In this document: positions 22,863 through 33,163 of the stretch, piece after piece | Numbering within the stretch: position 1 is the stretch's first letter | Layout of the letters: each line of letters starts with the position of its first letter | From: an uncultured Pelagibacteraceae bacterium | GTDB taxonomy: Bacteria; Pseudomonadota; Alphaproteobacteria; Pelagibacterales; Pelagibacteraceae | Direction of reading: 5' to 3' | Assembly (NCBI GenBank): GCA_902564785.1 | Contig: CACFCI010000009.1 | Location: forward strand, 1 to 39,927 | Length of the DNA: 39,927 bases | Position numbers and translations under genes: made by a program | The notes under the pieces: model-generated | Database searches by the model: none | What the model saw: the letters and a program-made list of their open reading frames with translations, nothing else | What the model was told of the DNA's origin: nothing

Positions 22863-23327
22863 TTTTTTTACTTTTTCTTTCAGTTCTTTGTAAACATGAT
22901 GTTTAAAATCAACCACAACATCAGTAATTAAATCTAGGTCAATCCACTTCCAATCTAAAAACTCTGGATTAGATGTATTAATATTTATTTCATTATCATT
23001 TCCAATAAATCGCATTAAAAACCATTTTTGCTTTTGACCTTTGTATTTACCTTTCCATATAATACCTAGTAATCTATCAGGCAGATCATAGGTTAATGTA
23101 CCATCTAATTCTTTAATAAGTTCTACACTTTTAATACTTGTTTCTTCCTCTAATTCCCTAAATGCAGCTTTTAAGTTGTCCTCTCCCTCATCAACACCAC
23201 CCTGAGGCATTTGCCAAAAATTTTTTGGATTATCTATTCTTTTTGCAACGAATACTTTATTTTGTTTATTCAATAACACTATTCCGACCCCACTTCTCAG
23301 TGGCAAATCTTTAAAATTTTTATCCAT
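22854..23327 (-). CDS. rppH: RNA pyrophosphohydrolase (Nudix family)
   Basis: Removes pyrophosphate from the 5' end of transcripts, starting mRNA decay, or hydrolyses dinucleoside polyphosphates. The 157-residue protein has the RppH N-terminal pattern (LPLRSGVGIVLLNKQNKVF, then WQMPQGGVDEGE). The Nudix box runs from Gly43 to Ile65, with Glu49, Arg57-Glu58 and Glu61-Glu62 present; the Gly near the end of the box is Ser64. C-terminal WKGKYKGQKQKWFLMRF also fits. Last gene of the rplU-to-rppH run, 1 base after ctpA. Confidence 0.92.
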   Translation of the reverse strand: MDKNFKDLPLRSGVGIVLLNKQNKVFVAKRIDNPKNFWQMPQGGVDEGEDNLKAAFRELEEETSIKSVELIKELDGTLTYDLPDRLLGIIWKGKYKGQKQKWFLMRFIGNDNEININTSNPEFLDWKWIDLDLITDVVVDFKHHVYKELKEKVKKLI

Positions 23328-23328
23328 A

Positions 23329-24468
23329 TTATCCGTTAAGTAACTTAATAGCGTAATTTAACTGATTATCGGTATCAGTTTTTATTCTAAAATCATCACC
23401 TTCTTCATTTACCTCTATATCCGGTCTAACACCCACTTCAGAAATAGATTTTCCAGAAGGTAAATAATATTTTGCAACAGTTAATCTGATAGCTCCACGA
23501 TTTTTCAAAGGAATTATTGATTGGACCGAACCTTTACCAAAGCTATTTTCGCCAATGATAATTGCTCTTTTGTGATCTTTTAAAGCTCCAGCAACAATTT
23601 CAGATGCCGATGCTGAACCATAATTAATTAAAACCAGTAATGTTTTTCCATCAGTAATATCTCCTTTTTTTGCAAACCATTTTCTATTTTCAGATTTTTT
23701 TCTACTTTTTGTTGAAACTATTTCTCCATTTTCTAGAAAAAAATCTGAGATTTTTATCGCTTGAGATAAAAGACCTCCAGGATTATTTCTTAAATCTAAG
23801 ATAAAGGAATTTAAGTTTTTATTTTTTTTAAGTTTTTTAATTTGTTTTTCTATTTGATTACTACTGTTATCGTTGAATGAAGTAAGCCTAATGTATCCAA
23901 TACTCTCATCTATAATTTCAGATTTCACAGATTGAACCTGAATTACTTCTCTAATGATATTAAATGTTAACGCTTTTTTTTCGCCTCTTCGCCTAACAGT
24001 TAATTCTATTCCAGAACCGACAGGTCCTCTCATTAAATCAACAGCTTCACTTAATGATTTTCCTTGAACCTGAACATCATTTATTTTGACTATGTAATCA
24101 CCAGCTTTTAATCCAGCCCTAGATGCAGGTGTATCATCTATTGGTGAAATTACTTTTACCACACCAGCCTCCATGCTAACTTCAATTCCTAGTCCACCAA
24201 ACTCACCACTGGTTTCTGTTTGCATTTCATCAAAAATTTTAGGGGACATGTAGGATGAATAAGGATCTAAGGATTGTAAAAGTCCATTGATAGCAGAGTC
24301 CATACTTTCAGATTGATTAAACTCATCAACATATTCTTTATTAATTTTTTCTAGAACCTCACCGAAGAGATCAATTTTTTTATAAATATCAATTTCAGCT
24401 GAAATAACTGTTTTATTTAAATAAAAAACAGAGAAAAAAATTAATAATAAAAATTTAATTTTTTTCAT
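23329..24468 (-). CDS. ctpA: Carboxyl-terminal processing protease (S41 family)
   Basis: Periplasmic serine protease that trims C-termini of proteins. A signal peptide covers about residues 1-24 (KK then a hydrophobic run ending VISA). The PDZ domain follows (about 90-165, with GGLGIEV and GLKAGDYIVKIN), then the S41 catalytic domain: Ser287 in GSASASE and Lys312 in SFGKGSVQ, 25 residues apart as in E. coli Prc. The 379 residues match the short CtpA type. It overlaps rsfS by 4 bases. Its substrate here is unknown. Confidence 0.93.
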   Translation of the reverse strand: MKKIKFLLLIFFSVFYLNKTVISAEIDIYKKIDLFGEVLEKINKEYVDEFNQSESMDSAINGLLQSLDPYSSYMSPKIFDEMQTETSGEFGGLGIEVSMEAGVVKVISPIDDTPASRAGLKAGDYIVKINDVQVQGKSLSEAVDLMRGPVGSGIELTVRRRGEKKALTFNIIREVIQVQSVKSEIIDESIGYIRLTSFNDNSSNQIEKQIKKLKKNKNLNSFILDLRNNPGGLLSQAIKISDFFLENGEIVSTKSRKKSENRKWFAKKGDITDGKTLLVLINYGSASASEIVAGALKDHKRAIIIGENSFGKGSVQSIIPLKNRGAIRLTVAKYYLPSGKSISEVGVRPDIEVNEEGDDFRIKTDTDNQLNYAIKLLNG

Positions 24469-24815
24469 ATCATCACTTTTTCTTTAGGAATTAGCTCTGA
24501 CCAAATTTTCTCTAATTCATAAAACTTTCTTTTTTCTGGGTGAAAAATATGAACAATCAAATCAATCCCATCAACAAGTTTCCATTCTCCACTTTCTTTA
24601 CCTTCAATTTTTGAGTCTTTTACACCGTTATTTTTAAGTTTTTCTAAAACTTGTTCTGATAAAGATTGGATATGTCTAGATGAAGTTCCACTTGCTATGA
24701 TCATGTAATCAGCCATAGAACTTTTGTCTTTAAGATCAATAGTTACAATGTCTTGAGCTTTATTGAGATCTAGTGTGTTGATTACAATTTCTTTTAAGTC
24801 TGAAATTTTGTCCAT
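24465..24815 (-). CDS. rsfS: Ribosomal silencing factor RsfS
   Basis: Binds ribosomal protein L14 and blocks subunit joining in starved cells. The 116-residue protein shows the conserved KAQDIVTIDLKD (19-30), ADYMIIASGTSSRHIQSL (35-52) and GEWKLVDGIDLIVHIFHPE segments of the family (formerly DUF143). The usual nadD-rsfS neighbourhood is kept: nadD ends 17 bases upstream. Confidence 0.95.
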   Translation of the reverse strand: MDKISDLKEIVINTLDLNKAQDIVTIDLKDKSSMADYMIIASGTSSRHIQSLSEQVLEKLKNNGVKDSKIEGKESGEWKLVDGIDLIVHIFHPEKRKFYELEKIWSELIPKEKVMI

Positions 24816-24832
24816 TAATTGATTTTAGATTA

Positions 24833-25354
24833 TCAAATTTTTCTTAATTGAGAAGATGAAATGTTGACTTTATTAAACTCAATAAACTCTAGATTGGCCT
24901 TACTAAGTTCCTTAAATGTCTTTGATTTTAAAGAATTTTTTTTATAACCATGCCTATCAAAAACTATAATACTACATTTTTGTGAAATTAATTTAGATTT
25001 ATGCCATTTATGAAAATTAATAAGGTTGTCGGCACCCATTAAAAAATAAATTTCAATGCTTTTATCTTTTTTTAAATGATTGATTAAATTTATAGTTTTA
25101 TTTGATTTAATTATTTTTTCATAAAATTTAACCTTAATAAATGAATTTGTACTAATTATTTTTTTACAATATTTAATTCTGTCAGCAACAGATATCTTGC
25201 TCTCTATTTTAAATGGATTTTTTTTTGTAATTGCCCAAATAACTTTTTTGAGTTTAAATCTTTTTTTTGCTTCTTTCGAAATTGCCAAATGCCCTTTGTG
25301 AGCAGGATCAAACGATCCGCCTAATACACCAATTTTTATTTTTGTGTTATTCAA
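24833..25354 (-). CDS. nadD: Nicotinate-nucleotide adenylyltransferase, short C-terminus
   Basis: Makes nicotinic acid adenine dinucleotide in NAD synthesis. The nucleotidyltransferase motif GGSFDPAHKGH (12-22) with HxGH at 19-22 is intact, as are FLMGADNLINFHKW and the closing ISSSQLR motif. The protein ends two residues after that motif, at 173 residues. Family members usually carry roughly 25 more (the segment ending in a Pro-Val-Tyr-containing helix). The downstream bases show no remnant of the missing end in any frame, so this is not an obvious frameshift. Confidence 0.9.
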   Translation of the reverse strand: MNNTKIKIGVLGGSFDPAHKGHLAISKEAKKRFKLKKVIWAITKKNPFKIESKISVADRIKYCKKIISTNSFIKVKFYEKIIKSNKTINLINHLKKDKSIEIYFLMGADNLINFHKWHKSKLISQKCSIIVFDRHGYKKNSLKSKTFKELSKANLEFIEFNKVNISSSQLRKI

Positions 25355-25355
25355 T

Positions 25356-26606
25356 TTAATTTCTTATTTTACCATTACTAGTGATTTCATATTTATATGA
25401 AATTAGTTGATTTAAACCTACTGGACCTCTTGGTGGTAGTGTATTAGTAGAAATTCCAACTTCTCCACCAAATCCAAATTCACCGCCATCAGCAAATTGA
25501 GTCGACGTATTATGCATTGCAATTGAGCTTTTAACATTTTTTAAAAAATATTTTGCAGTTTTTTGATTTTTTGTAATGATGGAGTCAGTGTGCATAGTTC
25601 CGTATTTATTAATATGCTTAATTGCCTCTTCAGAATTTTTAACAACTTTAACAGATACAATTGATGCTAAATATTCAGTTGACCAATCTTTTTCTTTTGC
25701 AGGATATACTTGACCTTTGTAATAACTTTTAAAAATCTTATCACCAATTATTTTACAACCACTATTTTCAAGTGCCTGCAAAATAGGATTACTAAATTTT
25801 TTGACTATATTTTTATGAATAAGAATAGTTTCAGTAGCACCACAAATACTTGTATTTCTTAATTTAGCGTTATAGACAACTTCTTTAGCCATTTTTAATT
25901 CTGCATCTTTATCTATATAAGTATGACAAAGCCCCTCTAAGTGCCCAATTATAGGTACTTTGGATAATTCTAAAACTTTTTTAACTAAATTTTTTCCACC
26001 ACGAGGTATGATGACATCGATATATTTTTTCATCTTAGAAAGCATAATATCTACAATTATTCTTTGTTTTGAGTCGATAAATTGAATAAAGTTTTCATTA
26101 ACTTTATTTTTTTTAAGTGCTTTTCTAAACAACTCAGCTAAAGCTTTATTTGAATTTATAGCCTCAGAGCCTCCTTTCAAAATCACTACATTTCCAGATT
26201 TAAAACAAAGACTAGCAACATCTGAAGTTACATTTGGTCTACTTTCATAAATAACACCAATAACCCCAATTGGTATTGATACTCTTTTTATATTTAAACC
26301 ATTTGGTCTTTTCCATTTGTCTAAAGTGTTATCTATAGGGTCTCTTAATTTAGCTATTTTTAAAATAGAATTTACAATTCCATTTAATTTTTTTTCATTT
26401 AAATGAAGTCTTTTGATTAAGTTCTCTTTTAATCCTTTTTTTCTTGCGTATTTAATATCTTTTGAATTCTGATTAATAATAAATTTTTTTTCATTTTTAA
26501 TTAATTTCGCGTAATCATTTAAGACTTTATTTTTTATTTCAGTTGTAACTTTAATCTCACTAGCTTTTCGAGCTTTTATTCCAATTAAATTCAAATATTT
26601 AATCAT
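25356..26606 (-). CDS. proA: Gamma-glutamyl phosphate reductase
   Basis: Second step of proline synthesis: reduces gamma-glutamyl phosphate to glutamate semialdehyde with NADPH. The 416 residues have an ALDH-like fold with SIPIGVIGVIYESRPNVTSD (110-129), KGGSEAINSN, PRGGKNLV and catalytic Cys255 in NTSICGATET. The closing TLPPRGPVGL is typical. It abuts proB directly (no gap) and has a 1-base gap to nadD, so it is in the same transcript. Confidence 0.97.
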   Translation of the reverse strand: MIKYLNLIGIKARKASEIKVTTEIKNKVLNDYAKLIKNEKKFIINQNSKDIKYARKKGLKENLIKRLHLNEKKLNGIVNSILKIAKLRDPIDNTLDKWKRPNGLNIKRVSIPIGVIGVIYESRPNVTSDVASLCFKSGNVVILKGGSEAINSNKALAELFRKALKKNKVNENFIQFIDSKQRIIVDIMLSKMKKYIDVIIPRGGKNLVKKVLELSKVPIIGHLEGLCHTYIDKDAELKMAKEVVYNAKLRNTSICGATETILIHKNIVKKFSNPILQALENSGCKIIGDKIFKSYYKGQVYPAKEKDWSTEYLASIVSVKVVKNSEEAIKHINKYGTMHTDSIITKNQKTAKYFLKNVKSSIAMHNTSTQFADGGEFGFGGEVGISTNTLPPRGPVGLNQLISYKYEITSNGKIRN

Positions 26607-28714
<2,108 letters not shown>

Positions 28715-28717
28715 CTA

Positions 28718-28972
28718 TTAATTGGGCTTTACAGAAACGAAAGTTCTATCTGATTTTGATTTTTTGAAGACAACTTTTCCTTTAACAACCGAAAATATTG
28801 AATGATCTTTACCCATACCAACATTTTCACCCGGAAAAATCTTAGTTCCTCTTTGTCTAACAATTATGTTTCCAGGAATTACTGTTTCACCACCATACTT
28901 TTTTACACCAAGTCTTCTACCGGCACTATCTCGTCCGTTTCGCGATGATCCACCTGCTTTTTTTGTTGCCAT
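28718..28972 (-). CDS. rpmA: 50S ribosomal protein L27
   Basis: Component of the large subunit near the peptidyl-transferase centre. The 84-residue protein has the unmistakable L27 start, [20 protein letters not shown], followed by LGVKKYGGE and [22 protein letters not shown]. It has the Gram-negative form of the N-terminus, with no cleavable extension. It lies 14 bases after rplU. Confidence 0.98.
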   Translation of the reverse strand: MATKKAGGSSRNGRDSAGRRLGVKKYGGETVIPGNIIVRQRGTKIFPGENVGMGKDHSIFSVVKGKVVFKKSKSDRTFVSVKPN

Positions 28973-28986
28973 AAATTACCTAATAA

Positions 28987-29385
28987 CTATTTGCTTACTG
29001 CTTCCTTAACTTCTTCTTTTTTTGAAGTTTTAGAAATTTTTTCAGCTTCTGATAACACCTTACCATCTTTTGAAAAAATTTTGTTAATTCTTATCATAGA
29101 ATATTCTTGTCTATGCCCATTTTTTCTTCTTGAATTTTGTCTTCTTCTTTTTTTAAAAATTAAAATAGTCCTATTTTTGCTATTTTTAATTAAATCAGCT
29201 TCTACTTTTGCACCCTCAATATTTGGTGTTCCAATTTCAATTGATTTGTCATCACCGTACGCCAAGATTTCATTAAACTCTATCTTAGTCTCAGGTTTAG
29301 ATTCTGTTAATTTTTCAATCTTTAGAATTTCTCCAGATTTTACTTTATACTGTTTTCCACCTGTTTTTATTACTGCGTATGACAT
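28987..29385 (-). CDS. rplU: 50S ribosomal protein L21
   Basis: Binds 23S rRNA domain I. I take the start at 29385 (132 residues, MSYAVIKTGGKQYKVKSGE), the normal L21 N-terminus. A longer in-frame start at 29439 would add 18 non-conserved residues and would overlap the promoter at 29412-29439, so it is rejected. The KKRRRQNSRRKNGHRQ stretch is the basic RNA-binding segment of L21. A charged C-terminal tail (about 115-132, rich in Lys and Glu) extends beyond the core. First gene of the run ending at rppH. Confidence 0.96.
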   Translation of the reverse strand: MSYAVIKTGGKQYKVKSGEILKIEKLTESKPETKIEFNEILAYGDDKSIEIGTPNIEGAKVEADLIKNSKNRTILIFKKRRRQNSRRKNGHRQEYSMIRINKIFSKDGKVLSEAEKISKTSKKEEVKEAVSK

Positions 29386-29411
29386 AGTATGATTTAATTT
29401 AAAGTTACCGC

Positions 29412-29439
29412 AATATAGTTGTAGGCAGCCTTTAGTCAA
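29412..29439 (-). promoter_or_regulatory. Promoter of the rplU operon
   Basis: Reading on the minus strand, TTGACT (29439-29434) is followed after 16 bases by TATATT (29417-29412), each 5/6 to the sigma-70 consensus. It sits in the 64-base gap between the gloB stop and the rplU ATG. The start of transcription would be near 29405, leaving a leader of about 20 bases, too short for an L21-binding leader. Confidence 0.6.
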
Positions 29440-29449
29440 GCCGAATTAA

Positions 29450-30169
29450 TTAGAAATTATCCTTAAAATCTCTTAATTTTGAAAAGGTTTTAACATCTTT
29501 TGCTCTTAAAAATATATTACACTCCAATTCCTCTTTTAAAGTTGAGGGTATGGTAGGAATTCCATTTTCTCTTAATTTTTCTACTTTTTCTATTTTTTTT
29601 TGTAAATCTTTGTTTTCGGAATCATATTTTTTGCAAAATTTTGCATTGTTAAGAGTGTATTCATGACCACAATAAATTTTTGTATCTTTTGGTAATAATT
29701 TTATTTTGTTTAAAGATTCAAACATTTCCTCATAAGACCCTTCAAATATTCTTCCACAACCAAGTGAGAAAAGTGTATCTCCAGTAAAAACTAATTTTTC
29801 TTTAAAAAAGTTAAAACAAATATGTCCTGAAGTATGTCCAGGTATATGCATAATTTTTGCTTCAAAGTTTTCAGCTTTCCATATTTGATTATCTTCTAAC
29901 AATATGTCTATCCCAGGTATTCTTTTAGAGTCACCTTTAAAACCTACAACAACCGATCCATATTTTTTTTTTAATTCTTGATTTCCTCCAATATGATCAT
30001 AATGATGATGAGTATTAAGAATATAATTTAATTTTATATTTTTATTTTCTAAGAAATTTGTTATTGGCCCGGATTCACTGGGATCCACGACACAAGCAGA
30101 ATTGTTAGTTTCGTCTATGATTAAATAGCTATAGTTGTCTTGAAGACAGGGTATAATTTCAATACGCAT
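29450..30169 (-). CDS. gloB: Hydroxyacylglutathione hydrolase (glyoxalase II)
   Basis: Hydrolyses S-lactoylglutathione to lactate and glutathione in methylglyoxal detoxification. The metallo-beta-lactamase motif HHHYDH gives ligands His54, His56, Asp58 and His59. IPGHTSGHICF, FTGDTLFSLGCGRIFEG and CGHEYTLNNAKF are the glyoxalase II signatures, and the C-terminal NIFLRA segment contacts the substrate. The 239 residues are normal. It is the last gene after metX and metW, 1 base from metW, so it may fall under the same SAM control. Confidence 0.94.
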   Translation of the reverse strand: MRIEIIPCLQDNYSYLIIDETNNSACVVDPSESGPITNFLENKNIKLNYILNTHHHYDHIGGNQELKKKYGSVVVGFKGDSKRIPGIDILLEDNQIWKAENFEAKIMHIPGHTSGHICFNFFKEKLVFTGDTLFSLGCGRIFEGSYEEMFESLNKIKLLPKDTKIYCGHEYTLNNAKFCKKYDSENKDLQKKIEKVEKLRENGIPTIPSTLKEELECNIFLRAKDVKTFSKLRDFKDNF

Positions 30170-30170
30170 T

Positions 30171-30767
30171 CTATTTTTCTATCAAAAATATACCAAGGTC
30201 TGCAAACAAATTTTTAACCCCTAAATTACTCTCATTTATTATTGATGTATTAAGATTATTTAAAGCGAGTGATTTAAAAATCTTTATATCTTTTGATTTT
30301 ATAAAATGAAAAAAATCTTTGATTGTGCACATGTGCAAATTTGGGGTGTTAAACCATTCATCTGGTAATGTTTTTGTAATCGGCATTGTACCTTTAAATA
30401 ATAAATGAAATCTTACTTTCCAATATCCAAAATTAGGAATAGTAACTATTGCTTTTTTTCCAACTCTTAAAAGTTCATCTAAAACTAATTCAGGATTAAG
30501 AAAAGCTTGAAGTGTTTGGCTTAAAACAACATAATCAAATGATTTGTCTGGAAATTGTTTTAAGTCTTTCTCAGCATTTCCCTCAATTACAGTTAAACCT
30601 TTTGCAATACATTCTTGCACTTTTTCTTTTGAAATTTCTAATCCTCTTATATTTATGTTTTTATTATCTTTTAAAAATTTCATCAAAGTTCCATCAGCAC
30701 AACCTACATCTAAAACTTTTTTATCTTTTTCAATTAAATCTGCTATTACTTGAAACTCATTTTTCAT
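30171..30767 (-). CDS. metW: Methionine biosynthesis protein MetW
   Basis: Partner of MetX in alphaproteobacteria and related groups; thought to assist homoserine acetyltransferase. It has a class I methyltransferase fold with the SAM-binding KVLDVGCADGTLMKFL (18-33), then FDYVVLSQTLQ and TIPNFGYWKVR, characteristic of MetW. The 198-residue length is typical. It starts 2 bases after the metX stop, the classic metX-metW pair. Confidence 0.95.
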   Translation of the reverse strand: MKNEFQVIADLIEKDKKVLDVGCADGTLMKFLKDNKNINIRGLEISKEKVQECIAKGLTVIEGNAEKDLKQFPDKSFDYVVLSQTLQAFLNPELVLDELLRVGKKAIVTIPNFGYWKVRFHLLFKGTMPITKTLPDEWFNTPNLHMCTIKDFFHFIKSKDIKIFKSLALNNLNTSIINESNLGVKNLFADLGIFLIEK

Positions 30768-30769
30768 AA

Positions 30770-31885
30770 TTAATTCTCTTCATAAGATCTATCTAAAAAG
30801 TTTTTAAGTGCACTTAAGAAATCAGGTACGTCTAGTAAAAAGGAGTCGTGACCCTTGTCTGACTTAATTTCCACAAATCCAACATCAGCTCCTATTGAGT
30901 TTAAAGCAATAACAATATCTTTGTTCTCTTGGGTTGGATAAAGCCAATCTGAAGTAAACGAGATTATAAAAAATTTCGCTTTTGTATTTATAAATGCTTC
31001 TGAAAGATTACCTTTGAATTGTTTAGCTAAATCAAAATAATCCATAGCTCTTGTTATATAAAGATAGCTATTAGCATCAAATCTATCTACAAAAACTGAG
31101 CCTTGATATCTCAAATAACTTTCTATTTGAAAGTCAGCGTCGAATCCAAATTTAAGATCTTCTCTTTCTTGTAACTTTCTTCCAAATTTTTCCTGTAAAC
31201 CTTTTTTAGATAAATAAGTTATATGAGCTGCCATTCTAGCTACTGCCAATCCTTTCCCAGGATTAGTTTCGTTTGATGTATAGTTTCCATCTTTCCAGTT
31301 ACTATCAGCTGTAATAGCTTGTCTGCCTAGTTCGTTAAAAGCAATATTTTGTGCTGAATGACTAGATGTAGTTGCTATTGGTATCACTGTTTTAGATTTA
31401 TCAGGAAAGTTGCTAATAAACTGAAGGACCTGCATACCTCCCATTGAACCTCCAGTTATAGAAAATAGTTTATCAATACCAAAATGATCAAGTAAATTAT
31501 ATTGTGCATTCACCATATCATTAATAGTAATAACTGGAAAATTTGTTCCAAAAATTTTTTGATCAGGATCTTTATGACTTGGTCCGTATGATCCCATACA
31601 TCCGCCAATTACGTTAGAGCAAATAACAAAATATTTATTTGTATCGATAGCCTTACCAGGACCTACTGCATAACTCCACCAACCTTCTTTGTTAGTCACA
31701 GGGTTTATTCCAGTTACAAATTGATCTCCTGTTAGAGCATGAAAAACTAATATTGCATTATCTTTTTTTGAATTAAGTGAACCGTAAGTTTCATAGGCTA
31801 ATGGAAAATCTTTTATGGTCTTTCCACAGTCTAATTTTAGTGGTTTCTTTACAATTAATGTTTTTATGTTTTTCTCAGTATTCAT
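30770..31885 (-). CDS. metX: Homoserine O-acetyltransferase
   Basis: Makes O-acetylhomoserine from homoserine and acetyl-CoA, the acceptor for sulfide or methanethiol in methionine synthesis. The alpha/beta-hydrolase fold has the nucleophile Ser147 in GGSMGGMQ, Asp313 in TSDWLYP and His346 in KGHDSF. NVIGGCMGSYGP (91-102) is also characteristic. The 371-residue length is normal. It is preceded by a SAM-II riboswitch, so expression should fall when SAM is plentiful. I see no Shine-Dalgarno sequence before the ATG. Confidence 0.96.
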   Translation of the reverse strand: MNTEKNIKTLIVKKPLKLDCGKTIKDFPLAYETYGSLNSKKDNAILVFHALTGDQFVTGINPVTNKEGWWSYAVGPGKAIDTNKYFVICSNVIGGCMGSYGPSHKDPDQKIFGTNFPVITINDMVNAQYNLLDHFGIDKLFSITGGSMGGMQVLQFISNFPDKSKTVIPIATTSSHSAQNIAFNELGRQAITADSNWKDGNYTSNETNPGKGLAVARMAAHITYLSKKGLQEKFGRKLQEREDLKFGFDADFQIESYLRYQGSVFVDRFDANSYLYITRAMDYFDLAKQFKGNLSEAFINTKAKFFIISFTSDWLYPTQENKDIVIALNSIGADVGFVEIKSDKGHDSFLLDVPDFLSALKNFLDRSYEEN

Positions 31886-31919
31886 AGTTTTAGACTGTTT
31901 CGAATTGTGAGGAAAAAAA

Positions 31920-31970
31920 CTATTTTAGCGGTTTTTTTTAAGCGCTCGCAATTCAGTTAAATCAGCGCAT
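31920..31970 (-). ncRNA. SAM-II riboswitch upstream of metX
   Basis: Read on the minus strand, this 51-base element matches the SAM-II aptamer (Rfam SAM_alpha class) as I remember it from marine metX leaders. It has GCGCTGATTTAAC, then ATTGCGAGCGC closing stem P1 (GCGCT with AGCGC), then an A-rich loop and CGCTAAAA, which forms the pseudoknot with the P1 loop. It begins at the start point predicted by the upstream promoter and ends 34 bases before metX. A T7 tract follows directly, and no purine-rich ribosome site lies in or after the pseudoknot strand. Confidence 0.9.
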
Positions 31971-31974
31971 AATT

Positions 31975-32003
31975 TTTTTACTAGAACTTATTTATTATGT
32001 CAA
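31975..32003 (-). promoter_or_regulatory. Promoter of the metX-metW-gloB operon
   Basis: On the minus strand a perfect -35 TTGACA (32003-31998) is followed after 17 bases by TAAAAA (31980-31975; 4/6). The predicted start near 31968 coincides with the first bases of the SAM-II aptamer, which supports both calls. The rest of the 192-base metX/hisC gap (about 32004-32077) is AT-rich; it holds TATAAA at 32029-32034 and 32051-32056 but no convincing -35 for hisC. Confidence 0.6.
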
Positions 32004-32077
32004 TTTTTTAAAAAATCCTCTTATTCTCTATAAAATTTTGTAATTTTATCTATAAAGGGCACATAAATTAAAAAAAA

Positions 32078-33163
32078 ATGACAACTCCAAATTTCAAAAA
32101 ATTTGATATTGAGGCTTATAAGCCCGGTAAATCAAAAGTTAAGAAACTTAAGAACGTAATTAAGCTTTCTGCAAATGAGTCAGCTTTAGGCATGAGTCCC
32201 AAAGCAAAGAAAATAGTATCAAATAAAAAACTTAATTTAGATAAATATCCAGATGGAAAATCTCAAAATTTAAGAAAAGCAATATCTAAAGCTTATAAAT
32301 GTAATTCTGAAAAAATTATTTGTGGAGCAGGTTCAGATGAAGTTATTCAAATGCTCTGTCAGTTGTTTTTAAACCCAAAAGATGAGGTTGTGGTACCAGA
32401 GTATAGTTTTTTAATGTACAGAATTTATTCAAAAATTGTTGGTGCAAAAGTTGTATTTGCAAAAGAAATTAATTTTAAAGTTTCAGTAAAAGAAATTTTA
32501 AAAAAAATTACAAAAAAAACAAAAATTGTCTTTATAGCCAATCCAAACAATCCAACAGGAACTTACTTAACTAAAAAAGAGATTTTAGAATTGAGAAAAA
32601 GATTAAATAAAAAAGTTTTATTAGTTGTAGATGATGCCTATGCGGAATATATGAAAAACAAAGATTACTCATCTGGGTTAGATTTGTTTAAAAATAAAAA
32701 CAATGTTTTCATCCTTAGAACCTTTTCAAAAATGTTTGGCTTAGCCTCTTTAAGAGTTGGTTGGGGATATGGATCAAAAAAAATAGTTGATGCATTAAAT
32801 ATTATAAAACCTCCATTCAATATAAATGGTATTGCTCAATTAGCTGCCACTGAGTCACTTAAGGATAAAGCTTTCATAAATAAATCAATTAGGCATAATT
32901 TATTATATTCTGGAAAAATTAAGAAATTTCTCGAGACGTATAATATTTTTTCAAATTCAGTTTCAGCAAATTTTTTATTTCTTAATTTTGACAAAAGTAG
33001 ATATTCAGCAAAATTTTTTTATGAAAAACTTAAAAATCAGGGAATTATTTTAAGATCAACAGAAGATGGTTATCATATAAAGAATAAATTAAGGTTAACT
33101 ATTGGATCTAAATATGAAAACTTAAAATTTATGAGTGTAGTTAAGCAGGTATTGCAAAAATGA
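32078..33163 (+). CDS. hisC: Histidinol-phosphate / aromatic aminotransferase
   Basis: PLP-dependent fold-type I aminotransferase of the HisC family. The 361-residue protein has LSANESALGMSP at about 31-42, YPDG, GAGSDEVI, NPNNPTGTYL, DDAYAEY, and the PLP lysine at 218 in RTFSKMFGLASLRVGWGYG. It lies directly before tyrA and overlaps it by 4 bases, so it probably also transaminates prephenate, phenylpyruvate or hydroxyphenylpyruvate, as broad HisC enzymes do. Dedicated histidine synthesis cannot be excluded. Confidence 0.9.
   Translation: MTTPNFKKFDIEAYKPGKSKVKKLKNVIKLSANESALGMSPKAKKIVSNKKLNLDKYPDGKSQNLRKAISKAYKCNSEKIICGAGSDEVIQMLCQLFLNPKDEVVVPEYSFLMYRIYSKIVGAKVVFAKEINFKVSVKEILKKITKKTKIVFIANPNNPTGTYLTKKEILELRKRLNKKVLLVVDDAYAEYMKNKDYSSGLDLFKNKNNVFILRTFSKMFGLASLRVGWGYGSKKIVDALNIIKPPFNINGIAQLAATESLKDKAFINKSIRHNLLYSGKIKKFLETYNIFSNSVSANFLFLNFDKSRYSAKFFYEKLKNQGIILRSTEDGYHIKNKLRLTIGSKYENLKFMSVVKQVLQK

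Noticed and set aside
28991..29392. Open frame of 133 codons on the plus strand
   Set aside because: Mirror of rplU; the L21 reading is unmistakable.
29386..29439. 18-residue N-terminal extension of L21
   Set aside because: Residues are non-conserved and the DNA carries the rplU promoter; the conserved MSYAVIKTGGKQY begins at 29385.
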